Positions 15,299 to 24,195 are shown, counted from the first letter of the stretch. The stretch is 64,000 nt of DNA from Thalassotalea mangrovi (GCF_005116735.1 NZ_SWDB01000004.1:1-64000); one strand, 5' to 3'. The notes: generated by a model not told the origin, from the sequence alone. Program-made: numbers and translations.

Positions 15299-16021
15299 CT
15301 AACTGTCCAGGTTACCCACGAAGCGGTAACCTTCACCATGGATGGTGTTGATAAATTCCGGGCTTTGCTCATCGCTTTCAAAATGCTTGCGCAGGCGGCG
15401 GATGGTTACATCAACGGTACGGTCATTTTCCCGCAATTCGCGACCAGTCATGCGCCGGATCAACTCCTGGCGGGAAACGATCTTGCCGCGATTTTCCATT
15501 AACAGGCGCAGTGCCCGATACTCTCCCCGGGGAATCGCAATTTTCTTGCCCTGAGGTGAAATCATCTGGCGCGAATTAGGATCCAGTTTCCAGTTGTCGA
15601 ATTGGATCACCGACGTATCTTCCTGAGCCTGTTCGACGCGACCTGCGCTGTTACCTAAACGGTTTAACAGGTTACGGACACGAATGGTTAATTCGCGAGG
15701 ATTAAACGGTTTGGTAACATAGTCATCCGCACCGATTTCCAGGCCAAGGACCTTATCGACTTCACTGTCGCGCGCAGTAACGAACATTAATCCAACCTGA
15801 TGTTTCTGGAGTACTTCACGAGCCATGATCAGGCCATTCTTACCTGGTAAGTTAATATCCATTAACACCAGGTCAATATTTTGCGATTCAATAATAGGTA
15901 AAATTTCTTCACCATTAGTGGCCAGATGGGTGCGATAACCTTCACCTTCAAACAGACTTTGTAAACTTAAACGTGTAACGTCTTCATCTTCAACAATTAA
16001 AATATTGGCTTCTTTAATCAT
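15299..16021 (-). CDS. arcA: aerobic respiration response regulator ArcA
   Basis: A 240-residue OmpR-type response regulator, closely similar to E. coli ArcA. The receiver domain has the acidic pair Glu11/Asp12, the phosphorylated Asp55 in [13 protein letters not shown] and Lys104 in [16 protein letters not shown]. The winged-helix output domain contains [20 protein letters not shown] and [11 protein letters not shown], both ArcA hallmarks. ArcA adjusts respiratory and citric acid cycle genes to oxygen. The ATG at 16021 follows GAGGTGG; a TTG five codons earlier is less likely. The partner Hpt gene is convergent. Upstream 16022-16413 (392 bp) is AT-rich and should hold the promoter, but I could not fix one. 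Confidence 0.93.
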   Translation of the reverse strand: MIKEANILIVEDEDVTRLSLQSLFEGEGYRTHLATNGEEILPIIESQNIDLVLMDINLPGKNGLIMAREVLQKHQVGLMFVTARDSEVDKVLGLEIGADDYVTKPFNPRELTIRVRNLLNRLGNSAGRVEQAQEDTSVIQFDNWKLDPNSRQMISPQGKKIAIPRGEYRALRLLMENRGKIVSRQELIRRMTGRELRENDRTVDVTIRRLRKHFESDEQSPEFINTIHGEGYRFVGNLDS

Positions 16022-16413
16022 TTCCACCTCTAACAATGTTTAATGGGGTCAGCTACGCCCGCCCAGATCTTTATTCCATTTTCAATTTAATCCCTGATCC
16101 CTGAGTTATTAGCGCGTGTTCCCACTGAGCCTTGGTTTTGGCGTAGCTGCTAATTTCGATGGGGGTATGATAAAGAATTCTGAGCTGGAAACAATGGTGA
16201 AATTGTTGTAAAAATGTACAGCAAATATTCAACAAATTTGTCACCTATGTAGTGATAACTCACTGATTAAGTTAATGAAGTGTTGTAAAAAGAAAGACTG
16301 TCTTGTTTAATTTTTGTTAATTAAATTGCAATTAAGTGTAATTTTCGTCGCAAAGCGGCATTTTTAACCCTTTCTGGGAGCCGCCAGCGACCTTGAACAT
16401 GTGGCGTTCGATA

Positions 16414-17442
16414 TTATTTGCAGTGATGGATACTGAAGCCATTAGCATTGTCTTTAAGCTCACAATGGTTAAAGTGCTGCTTTAAAATGGGGGCATATTT
16501 TAAAAAGCTATTGGCGACGATGCTGAGCTCGCCATTGCCGGTGAGATAATGGCGGATATCGCTCAGGAATGTTTCAGTGGTCGCATAATGGGTTTTGATA
16601 CCCTGATGAAATGGCGGGTTGGAAACTACATGCTGATATTTGCCAACAACCTTGCTAAGGCCATCCGAGGCAAATACATTGCCTTTAAGTTTATTGGCAT
16701 CCAGGGTCAGGCGCGCACTTGCTACGGCCATAGCATTTACATCGAGCATATCAACGTCACATTGTGGGTATAAACTGGCGATTACGGCACCAATGACGCC
16801 CGCGCCGCAGCCGAAGTCGAGCACTTTGCCATTCATTCTTTCGGGTAAACTGGCTAACAGCAGTTCGGTGCCTTTATCCAGTTCACCACGGCTAAAAACT
16901 CCTGGTAAATGACAAATCTGTAGCGCCTGTCCATGCTGGGTAATCGCAAAGGTTTCAATCCAGTCAACCAGGTTAAACGGTGGCAGACTGTCCTGATAAG
17001 TGAGAGAGAACAGGGTGCAATGTCTGGCAGAATCCAGCTTCTGGTAGCTTTGAGTGAGATCGCTGGCAAGTTTTTGTGACGATTTAACTCCGCCTTTATT
17101 GTCGCCGACCACTAACACCGAACCTTGTTTATGTAACACTGATGCGAGCATGCTCAACAGATATTGAAACTCGTGCTTGGATTTTGGGAAATACAGCACA
17201 ATCAAATCGTGCGGCTGATCAGCTTGATACTGCTCACCAAAATGCGCGTCGATACCGGGCATATTCGCCAGAGCCTGATGCTCGGCAAAGTTAACGTTAA
17301 ACGCGCTGATTTGCGAGTCTGGGTTTAACTGTCGTAATTGCTGACAAAACTGCGGATCCGGGCAATTAACCAGCAGAATCGATTGCCCCTGAAGCAGATC
17401 ATCGTTTCTAAGCAGCAGTTGTGAGGGGTTTGATAATGCCAT
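16414..17442 (-). CDS. rsmC: 16S rRNA m2G1207 methyltransferase RsmC
   Basis: A 342-residue protein with two methyltransferase-like halves. The N-terminal half is degenerate. The C-terminal half has LPGVFSRGELDKGTELLL, the SAM-binding motif VLDFGCGAGVIG and the guanine N2-methylation motif SNPPFHQG. It methylates G1207 of 16S rRNA in the small subunit. The ATG at 17442 has AGGAG about eight bases upstream and gives MALSNPSQLLLRN, aligning with the E. coli start; the frame opens 17 codons earlier. It is divergent from the lysine riboswitch and dapA. Confidence 0.92.
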   Translation of the reverse strand: MALSNPSQLLLRNDDLLQGQSILLVNCPDPQFCQQLRQLNPDSQISAFNVNFAEHQALANMPGIDAHFGEQYQADQPHDLIVLYFPKSKHEFQYLLSMLASVLHKQGSVLVVGDNKGGVKSSQKLASDLTQSYQKLDSARHCTLFSLTYQDSLPPFNLVDWIETFAITQHGQALQICHLPGVFSRGELDKGTELLLASLPERMNGKVLDFGCGAGVIGAVIASLYPQCDVDMLDVNAMAVASARLTLDANKLKGNVFASDGLSKVVGKYQHVVSNPPFHQGIKTHYATTETFLSDIRHYLTGNGELSIVANSFLKYAPILKQHFNHCELKDNANGFSIHHCK

Positions 17443-17631
17443 GTCGGGGCTCCTGGGGTCTGTATGCCGCATATTTTCATTAGTTTCAGCCACTGAGTAA
17501 AGAGTTTAGAAGAAATAATTGCAGGTTGAATTGTCACCGATCTAGTGCTTTAATACGCGTTACGTATGCAAACCGGTTTGCCTGGCGAACTTGGTGGCCG
17601 GAAAATGCATATATGCCCTTCTAAATAAGGG

Positions 17632-17820
17632 CCAGAAGAGGAGCGTTAACCAGGTAATTATCCGGAGGAGATCAAACTCCATTGAAGGGTAATGAGGGGG
17701 ATTAGCGCCGAGGTGGCAAACCATTCAACCCGGGTTGAATGCGATTTTTGATGATCATGCTACCGGCTGTGCAGGCTGAATCCTGGCAGCTGTCACCCGT
17801 ACAAGGTGGAGAGCTTCTGG
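17632..17820 (+). ncRNA. lysine riboswitch aptamer (L box)
   Basis: Closing stem P1 is formed by CCAGAAG (17632-17638) and CTTCTGG (17814-17820), the same bases as in the E. coli lysC riboswitch. In between, in the right order, are the conserved segments AGAAGAGGAGCGTTAACCA, GGAGGAG, TGAGGGGGAT, GCGCCGAGGTGG, CTACCGGCTGT, a GCAGGCTGAATCCTGGC-type hairpin, AGCTGTCACC and AAGGTGGAGAGC. The 20-base palindrome at 17722-17741 is a stem of one arm. When lysine binds, riboswitches of this class turn off the downstream gene, here dapA, 152 bp away. The match was made by eye against the remembered E. coli sequence. Confidence 0.93.
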
Positions 17821-17837
17821 TCTTTGCGTGACTCTGT

Positions 17838-17946
17838 GTCAGGCAAATACCTCAACTTTCCCGAATTTGGATTAATATCAACCGACCCACTCGTCGTCAA
17901 CCTTGTGGTGGTTGGAATGTATACAGGCACAATACTGTGCCTGACA
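17838..17946 (+). promoter_or_regulatory. possible riboswitch expression platform
   Basis: TGTCAGGCA near 17837-17845 can pair with TGCCTGACA at 17938-17946. The latter's TGCCTG can instead pair with CAGGCA in a local hairpin (17924-17930 with 17937-17943). The two structures exclude each other, as expected for a switch. No T-run follows, so control would be of translation, Rho or RNA decay rather than a simple terminator. The pairing is seen; its role is inferred. Confidence 0.5.
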
Positions 17947-17971
17947 TAGAATTAAAGACAAAGAGTTAAAC

Positions 17972-18889
17972 ATGACTAAATCATATAATTTGGCAGATTT
18001 TGCAACCTGGACCGCGTTAATCACGCCATTTGATGAATTAGGTGCTATCGATTTTGATAGCTTAACCCAGTTGGTGGATCAGCAGGACAGTGCCGGTAAC
18101 GCCATTTTGTTGATGGGGAGCACTGGAGAAGGGTTAGCGATTTCGTTGGAAGATCAGTTAGAAGTGGTAAGCTTCGTCTCTAACCTGAATCCTGGTGTGC
18201 CAATTATGGTTGCTGTCGGCGGTGCGGATCTTCCAGCTCAGCTGACCTGGATGAAACATTGTAATCGCCTCAATATCGACGCTTACCTACTCGGCACACC
18301 ATTTTATGCTAAGCCTGGCGTCGCCGGGCAAACCCATTGGTTCAAGAATTTACTGGATGCGGCAAAGCATCCGTGCATGATTTACAATGTGCCATCACGA
18401 AGTGGTGTTAATATTCCTGCGCAAACGGTCGCAAATCTCGTCTCTCATCCTAATCTGTGGGCGATGAAGGAAGCGAGTGGCGATATTCATCAGTTTCTTG
18501 CTTATCGTCAGGTGGCGCCGGGTCTGGCCATTTATAGTGGCGAAGATGCATTAATGCCTTATCTCGCCGCCGCCGGAGCGAAAGGGTTGGTTTCTGTCTG
18601 CTCGAATGTCTGGCCTGAAGCGACCAATCTGTATGTGAAAAAATCTCTCGGCGGTGACAACCAGTCATTATTCCCGGTTTGGTATAATGCCACCAACGCC
18701 CTGTTTAGTGCTGCCAACCCGATTCCAGTAAAAGTGCTAATGCATTTACGCAAGATGATTGCTTCACCGATGCTGCGTGCCCCGCTTACCCATCTTGAAT
18801 TGACTGATCACCAGGGCATTATCGATGCCGATAAGCGTATTCACGACTGGCATAATGCCGAGCTAAAACAACATGCCCTGACTGATTAA
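17972..18889 (+). CDS. dapA: 4-hydroxy-tetrahydrodipicolinate synthase (DapA family)
   Basis: A 305-residue TIM-barrel aldolase of the DapA/N-acetylneuraminate lyase family. Motifs are GSTGEG (49-54), Tyr138 in YNVPSRSG and the Schiff-base Lys166 in MKEASGD. DapA condenses pyruvate with aspartate semialdehyde, the first step unique to lysine and diaminopimelate. The family also contains sugar-acid aldolases, but the lysine riboswitch just upstream makes the lysine function very likely. It is the first gene of a probable operon with the metallo-hydrolase 39 bp downstream. Confidence 0.88.
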   Translation: MTKSYNLADFATWTALITPFDELGAIDFDSLTQLVDQQDSAGNAILLMGSTGEGLAISLEDQLEVVSFVSNLNPGVPIMVAVGGADLPAQLTWMKHCNRLNIDAYLLGTPFYAKPGVAGQTHWFKNLLDAAKHPCMIYNVPSRSGVNIPAQTVANLVSHPNLWAMKEASGDIHQFLAYRQVAPGLAIYSGEDALMPYLAAAGAKGLVSVCSNVWPEATNLYVKKSLGGDNQSLFPVWYNATNALFSAANPIPVKVLMHLRKMIASPMLRAPLTHLELTDHQGIIDADKRIHDWHNAELKQHALTD

Positions 18890-18928
18890 TCGGTCAGGGT
18901 GACTTTACATTAATAATAAGAATTTATT

Positions 18929-20044
18929 GTGGTAGAAAAGCAAATTTTACACGTTGGCGAAATGGCCAGCGGTGTCGCGCTTACCGTACCTGTATATGTC
19001 CTGAAAGGACAGGGCCGGGGGCCTAGCGTCTACATCCAGGCTAATATCCATGGTGCTGAGGTGCAGGGCAATGCAGTTATTTATCAACTCCTTGAGTTGT
19101 TGCAGCAACAGCAGCTATTTGGCGATGTAACCCTGGTACCTTATGCCAACCCTGTTGGCTGTAATCATAAAAATGGTGAATATACCCTTGGTCGATTTGA
19201 CCCGATTACCGGGGTGAACTGGAATCGGATGTATCACTATAATGGTGAGCTGGCAGCGAGGTTTGTATCCCAGTATCCACAAGCAGACGAAGCCACCATT
19301 TTGAATGATTACCAACAATGGATGCTGGCAGAAATTGACCAACAGTTGGAGCATAATATTTACGGGCTTTCCACTGGTCGTCGGATTGCTTTTCAATTAC
19401 AGCGCATGGCGTTGCAGGCTGATTTGGTGTTGGATCTGCACACCGGGCCAATTTCCAGCAAGCATTTATATTGCCCGGAATATGCCAGGGCAAGTGCCAA
19501 TTATTTTAATATCCCCCACACCATATTAATTCCTAACGATTTTGCCGGTGCCCTTGATGAAGCCACGTTTTGCCCGTGGTGGGATTTGCAACAGGCATAT
19601 CAACGGATAGGCCGTGAGATGGACTTTAATAAGGAAAGTTTTACCCTTGAGTTGGGCTCGCAGGAACTCATCGACCTTGATGAAGCTAAATTTGATGCGC
19701 AAAGCATTCTCAGTTATCTGCAGGCAAAAGGTGTTATCGCAGCAAACGGTTTTACGCCGCAGACGCTAACCCGATACGCCTGTTATTTAAAGGATTACAA
19801 AGTGTTTTACGCGCCGATGGGTGGCATGGTCGATTATCTTGCAGAGTTCGGCAAGCCATTGCAGCCCGGTCAGCCGTTGGCACGAATTCTGCGAATGGAC
19901 AATTATAGTGATGAGGATGCCGAGCCACTACATTATCTTAGCCTCGAACAGCCGGTGATCCCGATTTTGCATTTTGCTTCAGCGAGTGTGAATCAGGGGA
20001 CGGAGTTGTATAAGGTGTTTACTCGCTTTTTCGAACTGAGCTGA
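18929..20044 (+). CDS. succinylglutamate desuccinylase/aspartoacylase-family zinc hydrolase
   Basis: A 371-residue zinc hydrolase of the M14-like AstE/AspA family. Zinc ligands are His41 and Glu44 in ANIHGAEVQGN and His171 in LDLHTG; the catalytic Glu241 lies in FTLELGSQE. A small beta-rich C-terminal domain follows. The start is a GTG with a weak ribosome site. It is 39 bp after dapA and presumably under the same lysine riboswitch. Family members remove acyl groups from amino acids. Because of the context, a role in removing a succinyl or acetyl group from a lysine-pathway intermediate is possible; this is inference, not shown by the sequence. Confidence 0.8.
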   Translation: MVEKQILHVGEMASGVALTVPVYVLKGQGRGPSVYIQANIHGAEVQGNAVIYQLLELLQQQQLFGDVTLVPYANPVGCNHKNGEYTLGRFDPITGVNWNRMYHYNGELAARFVSQYPQADEATILNDYQQWMLAEIDQQLEHNIYGLSTGRRIAFQLQRMALQADLVLDLHTGPISSKHLYCPEYARASANYFNIPHTILIPNDFAGALDEATFCPWWDLQQAYQRIGREMDFNKESFTLELGSQELIDLDEAKFDAQSILSYLQAKGVIAANGFTPQTLTRYACYLKDYKVFYAPMGGMVDYLAEFGKPLQPGQPLARILRMDNYSDEDAEPLHYLSLEQPVIPILHFASASVNQGTELYKVFTRFFELS

Positions 20045-20049
20045 GCCGG

Positions 20050-20175
20050 GCGCTCAGTTCGAAAGCTGTAAGCCACAAGCCATAAGTGGTTACCTTTCGA
20101 AAGCGGTAAGCCACAAGCCATAAGATATAAGAGGTTTAGTCCTTACAGCTTACAGCTTAAAGCTTACAGCTTGTT
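20050..20175. repeat. 7-bp repeat block (AAGCTGT/GCTTACA type)
   Basis: Degenerate 7-base units run in both orientations: AAGCTGT AAGCCAC AAGCCAT on the left and four GCTTACA-like units on the right (ending near 20172). The two sides are roughly complementary, so the block can fold and may end both convergent genes. Related blocks are seen near 40000-40040, 50560-50600 and 59890-59950. Confidence 0.7.
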
Positions 20176-20181
20176 TTCGGT

Positions 20182-21024
20182 CTACCAACGACCTCTGGGT
20201 AGATAGGGTTTGGCGTCGTCCGGGTTGAGTTGTTTTTTCACTGCCCGGCGTTGGTTTTTACCTAAGATTATTTTGACCTGGTACCAGGTCTCCATCATCA
20301 GCATTTTCCAGTCCGGGCTTTGCCAGTTACGGGTGTACAGCCGTTTGATCGCGGCCAGCGCATCGGGAGATTTTAATTTTAGCTCCCCTAATAGCGATTC
20401 CGCGTCCTGCAATGGTGTATCGGAAACCTGAGTGACCAAATTTATCGCCAGTGCCTCGGTGGCGGATATTGGTTCGGCGGTCATTGCCAATCGTAGAGCC
20501 TGATCTTTTGGCAATAGTTCTCGTAATGCCATATTCCCCGCCATATCCGGGATCAGGCCCCACTTACTCTCCATTACCGCCAGACTGACATCGCTAGTGA
20601 CAAATCGAAAATCTGCTCCCAGCACTATCTGTAATCCGCCTCCCCAACACCGTCCCTGAATCACTGCTATCACCGGCACCGGAATTTTACGCCAGTTGCT
20701 ACTGACTTGTTGGGCAAGATTTGATGAACCAGGAAGCCATTTTTTTAACAGGCGGACCATGCCGGATTTATCCTCCATGATCGATTTAACATCCAGGCCA
20801 CTGCAAAAATCAGCGCCGGCGCCTTGTAGAATAACACCGCGAATATTACGGTTGTTGCGCAACGAACGGGCAATACTGGCCAGTGACTTAAAGGTGGCTA
20901 AATTCAGGGCGTTCAACTTATCCGGGCGATTTAAGCTGACATAGGCAATATCATCGCGAATGGTAAGGTCTACTGGATGGCGTAACGAATGACGCGAGTC
21001 TGCAAGGTTTTGTTGAGCGCTCAT
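20182..21024 (-). CDS. crotonase/enoyl-CoA hydratase family protein
   Basis: A 280-residue crotonase-fold protein. The oxyanion-hole segments ADFCSGLDVKSIM (71-83) and GRCWGGGLQIVLGADFR (124-140) are clear. At the position of the first catalytic glutamate of enoyl-CoA hydratase this protein has Gln132; the second is kept as Glu152 in VMESKWGLIPD. It may therefore not be a plain hydratase. Many such proteins act in fatty acid or branched-chain acid breakdown. It stands alone on the minus strand, convergent with the dapA operon. Confidence 0.8.
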   Translation of the reverse strand: MSAQQNLADSRHSLRHPVDLTIRDDIAYVSLNRPDKLNALNLATFKSLASIARSLRNNRNIRGVILQGAGADFCSGLDVKSIMEDKSGMVRLLKKWLPGSSNLAQQVSSNWRKIPVPVIAVIQGRCWGGGLQIVLGADFRFVTSDVSLAVMESKWGLIPDMAGNMALRELLPKDQALRLAMTAEPISATEALAINLVTQVSDTPLQDAESLLGELKLKSPDALAAIKRLYTRNWQSPDWKMLMMETWYQVKIILGKNQRRAVKKQLNPDDAKPYLPRGRW

Positions 21025-21167
21025 GAACTGACTGTATAGTTAAGGTAATGATAAAACTAAGCTATCACGACTGGACCGATGAGTATAGAAGGGATGAGTA
21101 TTGAAGGAAACATTTACTCGTTTAAGATTTTTGTACCATGTGATACTTGTTATTTTCGGTAATTAAG

Positions 21168-21182
21168 TGTGATAATATAACA
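21168..21182 (+). promoter_or_regulatory. probable Zur (zinc uptake regulator) site
   Basis: TGTGATAATATAACA differs at one position from the core TGTTATAATATAACA of gammaproteobacterial Zur operators. It lies 114 bp before the small zinc-linked gene and upstream of the ZnuD-type receptor, where such control is expected. Binding was not tested. Confidence 0.65.
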
Positions 21183-21296
21183 CATCTTAATTGGAGCCGT
21201 GATTAGCATGTCCAGGATAATTTAATTATTGAATTCCCAGTACAAGCTATATCTAGTAAATAAACAGCAATTCACGCTACCGACAGACCAGTAAAC

Positions 21297-21611
21297 ATGA
21301 CTGCGATAATACCGCACAATTTGAATCGAAACGTTTCAGGCCGTAATGCTCTGGGATTCTTGTTTGCTGGGTTACTGCTGCTCACTTTTATCTTTTCCAG
21401 TTATCACCAGGCAGAGCACGAGTTACAGTCGAATCACATGCACTGCCAGGTTTGTTGGCAATTAGCCGGCGATCTGGACAAGCCTGAAAAATCTGAATTA
21501 CATCAACCGCATCTGGTTGCGAGTTTTCACCAATCTTGCCAGCAACAGCCAGTTTACCACTCTGCTGCAGTGCACACGGCAACCTGTCGTGGACCGCCAG
21601 GCATCATCTGA
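21297..21611 (+). CDS. small membrane-anchored His/Cys-rich protein, zinc-uptake associated
   Basis: A 104-residue protein with one hydrophobic segment near residues 19-34 (GFLFAGLLLLTFIFSS) and, after it, a His/Cys-rich part: HQAEHELQSNHMHCQVC, then several more histidines and a C-terminal TCRGPPGII. The HxHCxxC motif and the RGPP ending resemble small proteins annotated as zinc chaperones or DUF2946-type proteins next to zinc transporters. It comes 140 bp before the ZnuD-type receptor and after a probable Zur site. A role in handing zinc on in the periplasm is likely but inferred. Confidence 0.65.
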   Translation: MTAIIPHNLNRNVSGRNALGFLFAGLLLLTFIFSSYHQAEHELQSNHMHCQVCWQLAGDLDKPEKSELHQPHLVASFHQSCQQQPVYHSAAVHTATCRGPPGII

Positions 21612-21750
21612 TTCTTGTTTAACCGGGCTCGTGCTAACAGCAATAACCATTTTCCCTATTATTTTGCGCTAATCAAACCAGACTTTAACGGTGTGGTTTG
21701 TGAGTGGCTGGCGATGCCTTTTTTCCAACTTTGTATTTCAGGACATTCTT

Positions 21751-24195
21751 ATGCGTTTAAATCGCTTATACACCGCCACAGCGTTGACTTTAGCTGTTAC
21801 TACCCCAGCTTGGGCGGCAACGGTATCAGGAACCATTATCGATAATCAGGGCAAGGGCGTTGCCAATGCTGAAGTCAGCATTTCGCAAAACCGCGTGACC
21901 ACCGACGAAAATGGCCACTTTACCTTAACGGATGTGACCGATGGTGCGGCGGAACTTCATGTTGAGGCGAGCTACTTCGTACATAAAAATCACAACTTGA
22001 CCATCTCAGGAAATGATGTTGACAACATTATTGTCAAACTTTCGCCGTCGGTTATGGATGTCGTTGATGTGTATGCAACGCCGTTACATTCCTCAACCAT
22101 GGAGTCAGCACTGCCGGTAAATGTGTTAAGCGCGGATGAGTTGCGTTTAAAGCAAGCCTCTACCCTGGGTGAAACTCTGAAAAATGAAGTGGGCGTGCAT
22201 TCCAGCTACTTCGGGCCGGTGTCCAGTAGCCCGATTATTCGCGGCCTGGATGGTCCTCGTGTTTTAGTCACGCAAAATGGCTTAGACGCCGGAGATGCAT
22301 CTCGCGTCGGTCCAGACCATATCGTGGCAACGGAAACAAGTACCGCCACCCAAGTCGAAGTATTGCGCGGACCTGCCACCTTATTTTATGGGAGCGGTGC
22401 CATTGGTGGTGTCGTAAACGTGGTTGATAAGCGTGTACCAACAGAATCAGAGCAGAGTGTTGGCTTTTCATTGCAACACAATACGGTCGCCGACGAAGAT
22501 TTAGCCACCATAGATATTAATACCGGAACCGATTCGTTGGCGATTCATTTTGATGGTTTCTGGCGTGAAGCGAATGATTACAAAATTCCCGGTCCGGCTG
22601 AGCTTGAACATGATGAGCACGAAGAGCACGAAGAAGGCCATGAAGAGCATGAAGAAAGCGGCTCTCGCCTGGCAAACACGGCAAACGATGCAAAAGGTTT
22701 TACCTTAGGTACCAGTTACCTGTTAGATAATGGTTATGTGGGTTTTTCATATGGTCGTACCGACCGTACCTATGGCATACCGGGGCATTCTCATGCCGGT
22801 CATGAAGAAGACGTTACTGCAGAAGAGACCCAGGAAGAGCATGAGGAAGAATCTGTATTTGGCGATTTAACCCAGGATCGTTTTCAGGTGTTAAGTGACC
22901 TGCGTTTTGACGATAACTTTTTAAATCGTGTCGCTTCTAAAGTTTCTTATACCGATTATCAACATCAGGAAATTGAAGATGGTGAAATCGGTACCACGTT
23001 TAAAAATCAGTTATGGGAAGCCAAGTTCGATATCTACCATCGTGAATACCAGGGTTTTAAAGGTGCCTGGACATTGCACTATAAGCAATCGGATTTTGAA
23101 GCGCAGGGTGAAGAAGCTTTCACGCCGCCTTCAAAAACCGACACCGTCGCCTTTGCCTGGTTAGAAGAAAAACACTTCGAAGATGTATTGCTGCAATTCG
23201 GTGCGCGGATTGAGCATGTAACCCTTGAGCCAGGCCATGGCCAGGAAGACCATGATCATGCGATGGAGGAGCACGAAGAACATGAAGAGCTGGAGCTGGC
23301 AAAGCAGGACTTTACTCCTGTCAGTGCATCGGCGGGTTTAGTCTGGGACTATCAGCCAGGTTACAACCTCGGATTGTCCTTTGCTTTCTCACAGCGTGCA
23401 CCGTCTGCGGCTGAATTATTTTCCAACGGCCCTCATATAGGTACTAATAGCTTTGAGCTGGGTGCGCTTTATGAGTTGCATGAAGAAGCAGACGGCTACC
23501 ATATTGAGTTATCCGATCAGGATGTCGAGGTTGAAACCTCATATAACCTTGACCTGACCTGGCGTAAGTTCTCTGGTGACCTGGGGGTTGTTGCAAGCGT
23601 ATTCTATAACCACTCGGATGATTTCTATTATCAACAGGACACCGGGTTTGTCTTTGAAGAAAGTGGCATTCATGACCATGGAGAGGAAGCGAGTGAAGAA
23701 GCAATCGACGGTGGCGCGGAAGAACACGCTCATGATGAAGAAGGTTTGCCAATCTTTGTTTACCGCCAGGATGATGTCGATATGTACGGTTTTGAAGCGG
23801 AAATGGTGTATCAGCTGAATGCTTCTTTAAAAGCCAACCTGTTTACCGATTACATTCGTGCGCAATTGTCTGATGGTGGTAACTTGCCCCGCATTCCGCC
23901 ATTACGTGTCGGTGGCGGATTGCAGTATCAGGCGGACAGCTTTGAAACCGGTGTGAACGTTACCCGTTATTTCGAGCAGGATAGACTGGCGTCTTTGGAA
24001 ACCGAGACCGGCGGTTATACCATGGTTGACCTGCACGCCAACTATTACTTAGATGGTATCGGCAATGATACGGTATTGTTCCTGAAAGTTGATAATGTGT
24101 TCGATACCGAAGCGCGAGTACACTCGTCTTTCTTAAAAGACGTTGCGCCACTTCCAGGACGTGGTATCACCTTAGGGGTACGCGCGAGTTTCTAA
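21751..24195 (+). CDS. znuD: TonB-dependent zinc receptor, ZnuD type
   Basis: An 814-residue outer-membrane receptor. Residues 1-22 are a signal peptide ending in PAWA. A carboxypeptidase-like beta domain (about 23-105) comes first, then the plug (PIIRGLDGPRVLV, RVGPDHI, EVLRGPATLFYGSGAIGG) and the barrel, ending in a C-terminal Phe. Four long loops are packed with His, Asp and Glu (for example HDEHEEHEEGHEEHEE, HGQEDHDHAMEEHEEHEE), as in ZnuD-type zinc receptors. It should bring zinc through the outer membrane using TonB energy. The ATG at 21751 has AGGA seven bases upstream and makes a good signal peptide; the frame opens 20 codons earlier. Confidence 0.88.
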   Translation: MRLNRLYTATALTLAVTTPAWAATVSGTIIDNQGKGVANAEVSISQNRVTTDENGHFTLTDVTDGAAELHVEASYFVHKNHNLTISGNDVDNIIVKLSPSVMDVVDVYATPLHSSTMESALPVNVLSADELRLKQASTLGETLKNEVGVHSSYFGPVSSSPIIRGLDGPRVLVTQNGLDAGDASRVGPDHIVATETSTATQVEVLRGPATLFYGSGAIGGVVNVVDKRVPTESEQSVGFSLQHNTVADEDLATIDINTGTDSLAIHFDGFWREANDYKIPGPAELEHDEHEEHEEGHEEHEESGSRLANTANDAKGFTLGTSYLLDNGYVGFSYGRTDRTYGIPGHSHAGHEEDVTAEETQEEHEEESVFGDLTQDRFQVLSDLRFDDNFLNRVASKVSYTDYQHQEIEDGEIGTTFKNQLWEAKFDIYHREYQGFKGAWTLHYKQSDFEAQGEEAFTPPSKTDTVAFAWLEEKHFEDVLLQFGARIEHVTLEPGHGQEDHDHAMEEHEEHEELELAKQDFTPVSASAGLVWDYQPGYNLGLSFAFSQRAPSAAELFSNGPHIGTNSFELGALYELHEEADGYHIELSDQDVEVETSYNLDLTWRKFSGDLGVVASVFYNHSDDFYYQQDTGFVFEESGIHDHGEEASEEAIDGGAEEHAHDEEGLPIFVYRQDDVDMYGFEAEMVYQLNASLKANLFTDYIRAQLSDGGNLPRIPPLRVGGGLQYQADSFETGVNVTRYFEQDRLASLETETGGYTMVDLHANYYLDGIGNDTVLFLKVDNVFDTEARVHSSFLKDVAPLPGRGITLGVRASF

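Noticed and set aside
17568-17581. Palindrome GCAAACCGGTTTGC as a LacI-type operator
   Set aside because: It fits the LacI-family pattern only in part, and no LacI-type gene or sugar operon is adjacent.
17722-17741. A 20-bp perfect palindrome (CATTCAACCC/GGGTTGAATG) as an operator
   Set aside because: It lies within the lysine riboswitch, at the place of an aptamer stem in the E. coli counterpart, so RNA structure explains it.
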